Below, one piece after another: positions 1 through 7,046 of a stretch of DNA of 14,743 nt. Position 1 is the first letter of the stretch. Each line of letters opens with the position of its first letter. Below the pieces are notes generated by a model that saw only the letters and a program-made list of their open reading frames with translations, had not been told where the DNA came from and made no database searches. The DNA is taken from contig JANWJY010000168.1 of assembly GCA_025451715.1 (NCBI GenBank), forward strand, positions 1 to 14,743, in the 5' to 3' direction. Position numbers and translations under genes: made by a program. The DNA comes from Fimbriimonadaceae bacterium. GTDB lineage: Bacteria > Armatimonadota > Fimbriimonadia > Fimbriimonadales > Fimbriimonadaceae.

Positions 1-1768
1 ACCTCAGGAGCGTTCCTTCGGAGTACGTCAGCACGCCGTTGGTCGAGCCCACGACGAACGCGTAGCCGCTCGGAGGAAGTGGAAGCGCAATCGCACGGCG
101 ACCAAGGCCATCGAGGTCGATAGAAGGCTCGTCCTTCTTGTCCCCGGCGGGCGTCTCTGCGCTCGCCTTGACCGGCTCTTCGTCGTCACCCTCGAGGAGC
201 GGGTTGCGCATGTCGGCCTTCAGAGGCAAAACATACACGCGCTGTGTGTTCTCCTGCTGCAATCCGATCTCGAAGTCGCCAGGCACAAAGCCGAACGTTC
301 GCTGCGATACAATGTACATGTACTTGCCGTTCTGGTCGAACGCGACGGAAGTGTCGTTGTAAAAGCCATCGGTCACCTTGTGATGAGAGTCCTTCTCGAC
401 GTCGTACAGGTAAACGGCGCCGAATAGGTTTGGCTGAGTCGAGATGTACGCGATCCACTTCCCGTCCTTCGACCAGTCCGCGCCAGCGATGCCCTGTGTG
501 TCCTTCCAGATCAACTTGCGCGAACCGGACTCGAGGTCGAGGACGTAAGCCTCGAGGTCGTCTGTCATGTACGCGAGCTTCTTGCTGTCCGGCGAATAGG
601 TCAAGTTGCTGATGCTATCGCTGTCCGGCGTGACGACGGGCTTCCAGTCGCCTCCCATCTGTGGGACCCGGTAGATCTTTCTCAGCCCGGACTTGTCGCT
701 AACGAACGCGATCTCCTGGCCGTCCGGCGACCACACTGGCATTTCCTCGCGGGCATCGTTCGTGTTCGTCAGGTTGCGGGTCTCGCCGTTCGTCGCGGGG
801 ACTGTGAAGAGGTCGCCGCGAGCCGTGACGGCCAACCGTGCGCCGCTAGGCGAGAGAGAGATTCCGTCAATCCACTGCGAAACGTTCCTGAAGTACGGCC
901 GTCGCTTAAGCTGGTCGCTCACGACCTGTGCCTTGACTTCGGTCACGCTGTTGTTCGCGACACTGAGCGTGTACATGCGGCCGTTGCGCTCGAACACGAT
1001 CGTGCGCCCGTCCGTGCTAGGCCAGCGGACGTCGGCGTCGCTGAACCGCGTTATCTGCGTCTTCGCCTTCGACTGAACATCGTACTTGTAGATGTTCAGC
1101 GTGCCCTGGTTCACGTCACTGATGTAGTAAACCGAGTTCCCGACGTACATCGGGAAGTAGTTCTGCTCCCGGCCTGAGGCCATCTCTGCGTACTGCTTGG
1201 AGTTGAAGTCCCAGAAACTGATCTTGCCCTGAGTGCCGCCGCGGTATCGCCGCCAGTTGAACTGGTGCGAGTTCACGCGATTGTAAGCCATCGTGCGACC
1301 GTCCGAAGAAAATGAAAGGTCGAACGCCTCGTGGACGTCCGAGCTCTGCGGCATTCCGCCGTTAGGGTTGACAAACCACAGGCCGACGGGGCCAGGGCGC
1401 ACCTGCTCACGAGGTGAGACGAAGGCGATTCGACCGTCGCTCGTCCACTCGGCAACAAGGTCGCTGCCCGCGTTGAACGTCAGTCGTTTCGGCTCGCCTC
1501 CGTCGCTCGCGACGACGTACACGTCCGTGTCGCCGTCGTACTGGCCAGAAAAGGCGATCCATTTTCCGTCAGGAGAAAACTTCGGTCGGTACTCGAGTCC
1601 CGGGTGACTGGTCAGCCGGCGGGCCAAACCGCCTTGGGCCCCGACGACCCAAAGGTCTGAGGCATATGTGAAGACGATCTTGTCGCCGTAGACGTCCGGA
1701 TACCTCATCAGGCGGACGTCCATCTCAGACGACTGTAATAAGGACAACGCAATCACTGTCGATAGCAT
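1..1768 (-). CDS. Tricorn-family serine protease, N-terminal 589 residues (runs off left edge)
   Basis: Reading leftwards from an ATG at 1768, the frame stays open to base 1, giving 589 residues and no stop, so the C-terminus lies outside the window. The protein is a chain of beta-propeller blades with repeated SPDGKWIAF-like motifs (SPDGKWIAF, SSDGRTMAY, WSPDGQEIAF, YSPDSKKLAY, WSKDGKWIAY). The opening RYPDVYGDKIVF...DLWVV..GG.ARRLT is typical of Tricorn homologues, as is the later stretch DFEIGLQQENTQRVYVLPLKAD. In the family the propellers gate peptides into a C-terminal PDZ and S41-like catalytic core; that part is not visible here. Family length is about 1,000-1,100 residues. The chosen start adds MLSTVIALSLLQSSE, a short hydrophobic leader without basic residues; a start at 1723 (MDVRLMRYPDV) would give a cytoplasmic protein. 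A GGAG lies about 10 bases before the 1768 start. It is the last visible gene of the long leftward operon, 39 bases after the glycosidase gene. Confidence 0.88.
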   Translation of the reverse strand, partial: MLSTVIALSLLQSSEMDVRLMRYPDVYGDKIVFTYASDLWVVGAQGGLARRLTSHPGLEYRPKFSPDGKWIAFSGQYDGDTDVYVVASDGGEPKRLTFNAGSDLVAEWTSDGRIAFVSPREQVRPGPVGLWFVNPNGGMPQSSDVHEAFDLSFSSDGRTMAYNRVNSHQFNWRRYRGGTQGKISFWDFNSKQYAEMASGREQNYFPMYVGNSVYYISDVNQGTLNIYKYDVQSKAKTQITRFSDADVRWPSTDGRTIVFERNGRMYTLSVANNSVTEVKAQVVSDQLKRRPYFRNVSQWIDGISLSPSGARLAVTARGDLFTVPATNGETRNLTNTNDAREEMPVWSPDGQEIAFVSDKSGLRKIYRVPQMGGDWKPVVTPDSDSISNLTYSPDSKKLAYMTDDLEAYVLDLESGSRKLIWKDTQGIAGADWSKDGKWIAYISTQPNLFGAVYLYDVEKDSHHKVTDGFYNDTSVAFDQNGKYMYIVSQRTFGFVPGDFEIGLQQENTQRVYVLPLKADMRNPLLEGDDEEPVKASAETPAGDKKDEPSIDLDGLGRRAIALPLPPSGYAFVVGSTNGVLTYSEGTLLR

Positions 1769-1807
1769 AGATAACTCGCTCCGCGCGCAGATAACGCGAT
1801 CGGCCAG

Positions 1808-3229
1808 TCAGAGTACCGGAGTCCGGATTGTTTCGTTTCGCAATAATGTGACCTTCGGCCCTTGGGCCTTGGCGACCGTGACCGTGAGGCTGGCCGACCG
1901 TCCACGCGCGTAGACCTGAACCCTGCACGTGCCTTCGGACGCACCCCTCATCACCCCGGCCTGGTCGATCCAGGCGGCCCCCTTTGCGCTCCAAAACACC
2001 TCTGAGTTCGGGACGCTCTCTCCCGTCGAGTCAATCAGGCGAAATACCGCCTTCTCTCCCACCTTGATCGTCGCAGGCCCCGCGATGACCGGCTCTGCCT
2101 CGCCCACTGGGAACGCGAGCTGCGTGACGCTCGACGAGAACACGAGCAAAGCGTTGGCGATCGCACGCTCAGTACCTTCGCTCGGTCTGTTGATCGTAAG
2201 CCCGCTCAAGTTGAATGTCGTGCTCCCTCCTCCATCGAGGTTGATCGCGTCGGTGCAACCGAGCCGCATCATGACGTCGGCTAGCTCCGAGAGGGTCGCA
2301 CCGGCGCTCATGGTCTGCCTGCCATCGACCGTCACGATCCAGACGTCTCCCTCTCTCGTGCGGCCAATTGCGGTGCGCGGGTGCTTGTTCTTCGCAAACC
2401 CGTCGACAAAGCCCTCTGCAACATAGGGCACGAACGCTTTCCCATCCTTGACCAAAAACGGCCCTCCAGCGATGACGTCTCTCGCGTTCTTCCAATCTGT
2501 GCCCTTGCAGTCAGTGCGTAAATCGATCTCATCGCCGACGTTGAGGAATGTGAGTTTCTCCTTCGGTGTTCCGCGAAACGTAAGCACGAGCTCGTCATCG
2601 TTGACCTGCACCGACGTCGAGTTTTCGACGATTCGCCTGACCCTCGGCTTCCACTGACCGCTCGGAGTGATCTTATCGACGAGTACGAGGACCGCGTGGG
2701 TAGCAGGCTCCCGAGAGATAGCAAAGCCTGCTGCGGGCGTGTTGAGCACGACCATGTTCTCGCCGCACTCCTGGTTGACGCCGAAGATGGCCACGTTCTG
2801 TCCCTCGAACGAAAGGCTGGCCGCGAAAGTGAGGTATCCCGCCTGACTGAATCCCTTGCCCCAGCAGAACGCTGCTCGCCCGCTCTGCGGACTGCTCAGG
2901 AGTTCTCCTTCGCGGACCATCGCGCCGAGTGGGTCGCCGGTGAATGGGAAGAAGTCGGCGTTCACCGTTACGAGTGCGGCTTTTCTTGCCGCAGTCGCGC
3001 TCACGGTCTCGCGTCCTTGCGTCGCACTGTTCGATTCGTAGACTTTGCCGTTCGCGAGCTCGCCTACCAGCGACACGCCCTCCGTCTCTTTTGTCACGCG
3101 GACAGCGTTGATCAGGAGCGGACCTGGTGCGACTTCCATTCGGTACGTCACGCCCGGAGCAAGGAGCTTTTCCCAAACGCCCGCGGGCGCTTGTTCCTGT
3201 ACGGCGATAGCGAGCGCGGCTAAGAGCAT
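1808..3229 (-). CDS. Secreted phosphodiester glycosidase family protein (NAGPA/DUF2233 domain) with C-terminal Ig-like region
   Basis: This 473-residue protein carries the family signatures PRTAIGRT (about 284-291), TVDGRQ (300-305) and AINLDGGGSTTF (328-339). These mark the NAGPA fold found in GlcNAc-1-phosphodiester alpha-N-acetylglucosaminidase and in bacterial exopolysaccharide or wall-glycan proteins. An early VNADFF motif (89-94) also fits the family. After about residue 375, a segment with ATIKVGEKAVFRL and a beta-rich tail resembles a bacterial Ig-like (BIG2-type) domain. The N-terminus MLLAALAIAVQEQAPA is a short hydrophobic leader, so export is likely. The substrate cannot be told from sequence; removal of a phosphodiester-linked sugar from a glycan or teichoic-type polymer is an inference. 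The start overlaps the end of the upstream S66 peptidase gene by 10 bases, which suggests translational coupling. Confidence 0.85.
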   Translation of the reverse strand: MLLAALAIAVQEQAPAGVWEKLLAPGVTYRMEVAPGPLLINAVRVTKETEGVSLVGELANGKVYESNSATQGRETVSATAARKAALVTVNADFFPFTGDPLGAMVREGELLSSPQSGRAAFCWGKGFSQAGYLTFAASLSFEGQNVAIFGVNQECGENMVVLNTPAAGFAISREPATHAVLVLVDKITPSGQWKPRVRRIVENSTSVQVNDDELVLTFRGTPKEKLTFLNVGDEIDLRTDCKGTDWKNARDVIAGGPFLVKDGKAFVPYVAEGFVDGFAKNKHPRTAIGRTREGDVWIVTVDGRQTMSAGATLSELADVMMRLGCTDAINLDGGGSTTFNLSGLTINRPSEGTERAIANALLVFSSSVTQLAFPVGEAEPVIAGPATIKVGEKAVFRLIDSTGESVPNSEVFWSAKGAAWIDQAGVMRGASEGTCRVQVYARGRSASLTVTVAKAQGPKVTLLRNETIRTPVL

Positions 3230-4137
3230 GGGCTTTCAGTGTAAGTCAGGGTACCAGCATCCGCTTCGAGCCGCGCGCGTACTCCAAGCGGCACGCTCAG
3301 CATCGTCTTCATGTGGCCGATCGGGTAGTCGACGACGGTCGGAATCCCAAGCGGCCCTATGCGATCCTCGACGATCCGTCGCCACGACCACGCACCGATC
3401 TTTGGGTCGACCTTTTCATCCGTGTTCGTCATTTCGCCGACCACGATCCCTGCCGCCTGCTGCAACAGCCCGACGTTCAACATGTGCGTGAGGAGCGCAT
3501 CGACCCGGTGCGGGCTCTCATCGACGTCTTCGAGCAGTAGGATCCGCCCTTTGGTCTCGAGTGCGTCAACGGTCGCAAGGCTGTCGCCCAAGAGGCACAT
3601 GCACCCGCCTGTCACGACACCGTCTGCCGTCCCCCCGACGAGCGTCTCTCCTTTCTTAGCACCGGTAGGAACCGACGCGTCCCCTTTGAGCAGACTCTTG
3701 AACGACTCCACCACCCAGGGCTCACGATCGACGGAAAACGTGATCAGCATCGGTGTGTGCATCGTCACGAGTCCGCGCCTGTTCAGGGCCAAGTGCAGCG
3801 TCGTCACATCGCTAAAGCCGCAGAACATCTTGCCGCTGGCCGCTATCGCATCGAGGTCCAGAAATGGCAACAGCCGCGCCGACCCATAGCCGCCTCGCGA
3901 ACAAATGACGCAAGCGACGTCCGGGTCTGTGAACGCGCGCATAAGGTCGGCGGCACGGTCCTCGTCGCGACCGGCCAAATAACCGTCCTTATCGTAAACG
4001 TGCTCGCCGAGAGTAACGACATACCCCTCGGACTCGAGCAGCGCGATGCCCGCGGCGGTCTGCTCAGGGGTAAGCGGCGAAGCGGGCGACACGACGCGCA
4101 CCTGGTCTCCAGGCTTCAGCGCGCGCGGCTTCAACAC
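3220..4137 (-). CDS. LD-carboxypeptidase, peptidase family S66 (LdcA/MccF type)
   Basis: The 305-residue product has the three S66 catalytic motifs in order: the nucleophile Ser109 in CGFSD, Glu203 in LLLEDVDE and His275 in PIGH. The N-terminal LKPGDQVRVVSPASP and the SRGGYGSARLLP motif (80-91) are also characteristic. The family contains cytoplasmic LD-carboxypeptidases that trim the terminal D-Ala from murein tetrapeptides during wall recycling, and MccF-like enzymes that cleave microcin C-type adenylates; the motifs do not separate the two. No signal peptide is seen, so it should act in the cytoplasm. Translation begins at a GTG (4137-4135) that directly follows the TAG of jag, so the stop and start abut without a gap. 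Its 3' end overlaps the glycosidase start by 10 bases. Confidence 0.92.
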   Translation of the reverse strand: MLKPRALKPGDQVRVVSPASPLTPEQTAAGIALLESEGYVVTLGEHVYDKDGYLAGRDEDRAADLMRAFTDPDVACVICSRGGYGSARLLPFLDLDAIAASGKMFCGFSDVTTLHLALNRRGLVTMHTPMLITFSVDREPWVVESFKSLLKGDASVPTGAKKGETLVGGTADGVVTGGCMCLLGDSLATVDALETKGRILLLEDVDESPHRVDALLTHMLNVGLLQQAAGIVVGEMTNTDEKVDPKIGAWSWRRIVEDRIGPLGIPTVVDYPIGHMKTMLSVPLGVRARLEADAGTLTYTESPCS

Positions 4138-4950
4138 CTAGCTCCCAGGAGCGATCACGACACGGCGGTTGGGCTCTTCGCCTTCGCTGTACGTCACGAC
4201 GCCAGGAAACTCCGAGAGCGCCTTGTGCACGACCCTGCGCTCGAACGCCGGCAACGCATCGAGCACCGCCTCTTCGCCGCGCTTGGCGACCTCTTCCGCA
4301 ATCTGCGTGGCGAGCTTCGTCAGCACGTCCTGTCGCTTCTTGCGGTAGTCGTTGCCCTCGAGCACCACGCGTACACCGTTGTGCAGCTTGCGCGTCGACA
4401 TCACATTCATCAGGTACTGCAGCGCGTTGATGACCTCGCCGCGCCGGCCCACGAGGTACGACACGTCGTTCCCGTCGAGAGTGATGCTCACGTAGCGGCC
4501 GTTGATCTCCGAGATCTCCGCCTGCGCGTCGAGGTCTGCGAGCTCGAGCAGGTCTGTCAGGACGGTGACGAGACCGTCTGCGTCCTCCTGGGTCGCAACG
4601 ACGTCCGGCTCCTTCTCGGTAGATTCTTCTGACTTGGGCTGTGCCTCGGCCCCGACGGGTTTGTCCTCCCGCCTTGGTCTCGGCTTGGGCCGTTCCCGCG
4701 CGGGCTTCTCCTCGGCCGAAGCCTGAGGCTCGGGCGCGGCTGTCTCGACGACGGCCTTCGTCGGCGCTTCGACTTTCGCCGCGGCCTTCCCCCTGACCGT
4801 CGCGCGGATCCGCACCTTGCCCTTGCCGAAGAGGCCCTGGGTCTCCTCGAGTACTGTCACTTCGATGTCGGCGCCGTTGACGCCGAGCTGCTTTGCCGCC
4901 TCCGCTACGGCCTGGTCCACTGTAGCGGCTGTGATCTCCAACGTGTTCAT
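4138..4950 (-). CDS. jag: Jag/KhpB-type RNA-binding protein (Jag_N, KH and R3H domains)
   Basis: The 270-residue product has an N-terminal Jag domain (residues 1-52, with LEETQGLFGKGKVRIRA), then a Glu/Pro/Lys-rich linker (about 60-120), a KH domain with the RNA-binding GRRG loop at 168-171, and an R3H domain with R238-xxx-H242 in FERRVVHKAL. Jag (SpoIIIJ-associated protein, KhpB) binds RNA, often with KhpA, and is linked to cell-wall growth and sporulation in Firmicutes. Its place directly after yidC (20 bases) is the conserved arrangement. In many bacteria mnmE follows; here an S66 peptidase gene abuts the stop instead. Confidence 0.93.
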   Translation of the reverse strand: MNTLEITAATVDQAVAEAAKQLGVNGADIEVTVLEETQGLFGKGKVRIRATVRGKAAAKVEAPTKAVVETAAPEPQASAEEKPARERPKPRPRREDKPVGAEAQPKSEESTEKEPDVVATQEDADGLVTVLTDLLELADLDAQAEISEINGRYVSITLDGNDVSYLVGRRGEVINALQYLMNVMSTRKLHNGVRVVLEGNDYRKKRQDVLTKLATQIAEEVAKRGEEAVLDALPAFERRVVHKALSEFPGVVTYSEGEEPNRRVVIAPGS

Positions 4951-4970
4951 TTCAATGACCTACGAAATCG

Positions 4971-6335
4971 TTATCGCTTCTTTTTCTTCTTCGAGTTGCC
5001 CTTGCCCGTCTTTCCGAAGAAGCCCGGATCGACGCTCGTCTTGCCGTTCAAGTCGCGGCTCGTGGTGGGGATCGCCCCGCCCGCCGTCGTCTGCACTGGC
5101 TCCAATGGCGCGACTGGCATCCTATACACGTACAGCGACTGGGCCGTGGCCAGGATGTTCGTGAACACCCAGTACACCACAAACGCGGACGGCAGGGGCC
5201 AGAAGAACATCATGACCGAGAAGATCAGCGCGATCGAGATGCCGATCATGCGCTGCTGCTTCACGTTCGTCGGGTCGCTCACTGGCGTCAGGAGCGTCGT
5301 GACGACCATCGAGATGCCGTACACGATGATGATCAGGTAGTCCCGCTCTCCCAGGTTCGGCGCGACCGGCATGCCTAAGAACGTGCCCGAGCCAGGCTGG
5401 ATCCAAAGGAAGTGTCCCTTCGTGAATTCGAACTGGTAGAGCAGCATGCACTGGTAGATGATGAGGAACAGCGGAAGCTGAATGAGCGCAGGCAGACAGC
5501 CCGCGAACGGGTTGAAGCCATACCTCTTATAGAGGTCCATCGTCTCCAGCGTCATCGCCTGCTGGTCCGTGACCTTCCCCGTCTTCTTGTCCTTGAACTT
5601 CTCCTGGATTTCCTTGATGTAGGGCGCGAGCTGCGACATGCGACGCCCCCACATGTACTGCTTCTGCGCGAGTGGGAACACGGCGAGACGCACAAGGATC
5701 GCGAGCATGAGCGCGGCGAACCAATAACTGAAGCCCGGGCTGGTGCCAGTCAGCCCGACGAGAAACTCCATCATCTGATAGCCGGGAATGTAGCCGAGCA
5801 CCTTTGCGCCCTTGTTCATCGCGCTCAAGTCGGTAATGAGCAGCGTGCCAAGCGCTGTAGGAGTGACCGTGCTGCCTTCGATTTTTCCTTCGACCGGCGC
5901 GACAGGGACCTGCCGCTTCCAAAGCTCTGTCTCCCCGTACTTGCTCTGCAGGTTCTTGAAATCGCTTGTGAATGCCGTGTTCAGCTTGCCCTGGTTGTTG
6001 TTCCGCAGGGAGTTGACGTACACCGTCTCGATCTTGATGATCTCGGCGTCGAAGACTAACTGCTCAACATCGGCCGCCGTGAGCCTCCCCGCGTCCTTCT
6101 CGGCCTTGAGCTTCTGTCCATAGATCGCGACCTCTTGTACAAGCGCAGTGTCGTTGCCTTCCTTGTTCAGTTCGACGATGCGCTCGTACACCTGGTCCTT
6201 GGTGCGCGAGTCGTCCGCGGCGACCTTGTTGCCGCCGCAGCCGCTACTCTGTAGGATCTGGTACCCAAGGAAGAAGAAGGCGCCCCACAGCAGCACTGTG
6301 AGGATCGGGTTTGGTGCGGGCCTTTGCTGACTCAT
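4971..6335 (-). CDS. yidC: Membrane protein insertase YidC
   Basis: This 454-residue protein has an N-terminal membrane anchor (about 11-30), a roughly 150-residue extracytoplasmic region, and a C-terminal insertase core of about five transmembrane helices (from about 185 to 405). Family features include the positively charged groove residue Arg216 in LAILVRLAVFPLAQKQ, the cytoplasmic helical hairpin with QLAPYIKEIQEKFKDKK (about 235-251), and FNPFAGCLPALIQLPLFLIIYQ (274-295). The tail is very basic (KKKKKKR), as in other YidC proteins that touch ribosomes. The N-terminal region is shorter than the large periplasmic P1 domain of proteobacterial YidC and may be diverged. YidC inserts and folds inner-membrane proteins alone or with SecYEG. 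It starts 19 bases after yidD; AGAGGA lies about 11 bases before the ATG. Confidence 0.96.
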   Translation of the reverse strand: MSQQRPAPNPILTVLLWGAFFFLGYQILQSSGCGGNKVAADDSRTKDQVYERIVELNKEGNDTALVQEVAIYGQKLKAEKDAGRLTAADVEQLVFDAEIIKIETVYVNSLRNNNQGKLNTAFTSDFKNLQSKYGETELWKRQVPVAPVEGKIEGSTVTPTALGTLLITDLSAMNKGAKVLGYIPGYQMMEFLVGLTGTSPGFSYWFAALMLAILVRLAVFPLAQKQYMWGRRMSQLAPYIKEIQEKFKDKKTGKVTDQQAMTLETMDLYKRYGFNPFAGCLPALIQLPLFLIIYQCMLLYQFEFTKGHFLWIQPGSGTFLGMPVAPNLGERDYLIIIVYGISMVVTTLLTPVSDPTNVKQQRMIGISIALIFSVMMFFWPLPSAFVVYWVFTNILATAQSLYVYRMPVAPLEPVQTTAGGAIPTTSRDLNGKTSVDPGFFGKTGKGNSKKKKKR

Positions 6336-6354
6336 CGTCGGGAACGTCCTCTGG

Positions 6355-6564
6355 CTACGGTACGGGGTCGTGTCCTCCGGGGTTGAACGGGTGGCACCTT
6401 AAGATCCGCCGAAGGCCCAGCCAAGAGCCTTTCATGAGTCCGTACTTCTCGACGGCCTCGAGCGCGTACTGTGAGCAGCTCGGCGTGAATCGACATACCT
6501 TCGGTTTCCATCGCGTAGACCTCTGGTATAGCCGGATCAGTCGGACGCCGATCCATCTGCCCAT
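6355..6564 (-). CDS. yidD: Membrane protein insertion efficiency factor YidD
   Basis: The 69-residue product matches the YidD family along its whole length: an N-terminal amphipathic segment (VRLIRLYQRSTRW), the signature CRFTPSCSQYALEAVEKYG with its conserved cysteines, and the C-terminal RILRCHPFNPGGHDPVP. YidD is a small protein at the inner membrane that helps YidC-dependent insertion. Its start lies inside the 3' end of rnpA (28-base overlap), the usual rpmH-rnpA-yidD-yidC order, so it is probably translated from the same transcript. Confidence 0.95.
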   Translation of the reverse strand: MGRWIGVRLIRLYQRSTRWKPKVCRFTPSCSQYALEAVEKYGLMKGSWLGLRRILRCHPFNPGGHDPVP

Positions 6565-6872
6565 CTCGACCGGATCTCCATAACCAGATTTCTCAATTCG
6601 CTCTTCAGCTCGTCCAGGCTCTTCGCCCCAGCGGAGGGTTTCACCGTCACCGCTATGTCGAGCCCGCTCACGTCCATTTCCCTGACCGCCTCCACAGCCC
6701 TGCGCCTTTGTCGGTGCCGCATCGGGCGGTTGCCGATCTGGCGCGAGGTGGCGATTCCGATGAGGCCCGTTCCGGGCAGGGCGTGGATTCGGAAATTCTC
6801 CCCGCTCGCACGCTTACCCTTGCTGTAAACCTCTTCGAAACGAGCCCGGCTCGGGCCCTTTACGCGGCCAAT
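6537..6872 (-). CDS. rnpA: Ribonuclease P protein component, non-canonical start (AUU proposed)
   Basis: RnpA is the protein subunit of RNase P and helps the RNA subunit bind and process tRNA 5' leaders. The frame ending at 6537 encodes a clear RnpA: RFEEVYSKGKRASGENFRIHALP, then IGIATSRQIGNRPMRHRQRRRAVEAVREMD, matching the family's RxG..RN(R)..RR..RE..R basic motif. The only ATG in frame (6722) falls inside that motif and would remove the N-terminal half of the fold. Upstream there is no ATG, GTG or TTG in frame as far as the stop codon of leuC (7047-7049). I place the start at ATT 6872-6870, which gives 111 residues, close to the usual 110-120, with AAGGGG eight bases upstream. It overlaps the last codons of rpmH. 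The alternative is an ATA at 6998, four bases before the rpmH ATG, giving 153 residues in a Thermus-like nested arrangement. Identity is sure; the start is not. Confidence 0.8.
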   Translation of the reverse strand: MGRVKGPSRARFEEVYSKGKRASGENFRIHALPGTGLIGIATSRQIGNRPMRHRQRRRAVEAVREMDVSGLDIAVTVKPSAGAKSLDELKSELRNLVMEIRSRWADGSASD

Positions 6873-6994
6873 CGCTTGCGCCCCTTCGCGCGCCTGCGCT
6901 TGAGCACGTTTTGACCGTCCGTCGTCCGCATCCTGACGCGGAAACCGTGGGTCTTGTTCCGCTTGCGGTTGTTGGGTTGGAACGTACGCTTCAT
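6860..6994 (-). CDS. rpmH: 50S ribosomal protein L34
   Basis: A 44-codon gene reading leftwards from ATG 6994 to TAA 6860. It begins MKRTFQPNNRKRNKTHGFR, continues with VRMRTTDGQNVLKRRR and ends AKGRKRLAA, a full-length and nearly consensus L34. L34 is a small, very basic protein of the large ribosomal subunit. It heads the rpmH-rnpA-yidD-yidC-jag block. A GTAGGA lies 10 bases upstream. The neighbouring leuC stop is 52 bases upstream, and no dnaA is present on the far side, unlike the ancestral dnaA-rpmH arrangement. The gene lies wholly inside the open part of the rnpA frame. Confidence 0.97.
   Translation of the reverse strand: MKRTFQPNNRKRNKTHGFRVRMRTTDGQNVLKRRRAKGRKRLAA
6881..6886 (-). 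promoter_or_regulatory. Possible Shine-Dalgarno for rnpA (AAGGGG)
   Basis: AAGGGG on the minus strand lies eight bases before the in-frame ATT at 6872. It can pair with the 16S anti-SD with one G-U wobble. It also encodes Lys-Gly of the conserved L34 C-terminus, so its presence may be coincidental. It is listed because it bears on the rnpA start. Confidence 0.35.
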
Positions 6995-7004
6995 CTATGA
7001 CTAG

Positions 7005-7010
7005 TCCTAC
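7005..7010 (-). promoter_or_regulatory. Shine-Dalgarno for rpmH (GTAGGA)
   Basis: GTAGGA on the minus strand lies 10 bases before the rpmH ATG (6994), slightly long spacing. It lies six bases before an in-frame ATA of rnpA (6998), which is nearer the optimum. The same site could therefore serve both starts. Confidence 0.5.
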
Positions 7011-7046
7011 TGCAAGAATGGGCTCGAAGGATACCCGCTGGGGCCC

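Noticed and set aside
186..1076. Several short open frames on both strands at the left end
   Set aside because: They are shadows of the Tricorn frame, which runs uninterrupted from 1768 to the window edge with repeated propeller motifs.
3757..4632. 291-residue plus-strand open frame opposite the S66 peptidase and jag
   Set aside because: It spans two well-supported minus-strand genes and has shadow composition (Arg, His, Leu, Val rich) without motifs.
6537..6722. rnpA starting at ATG 6722 (61 residues)
   Set aside because: This ATG is inside the conserved RNase P protein motif and would delete the N-terminal half of the fold, which is clearly encoded upstream in the same frame.
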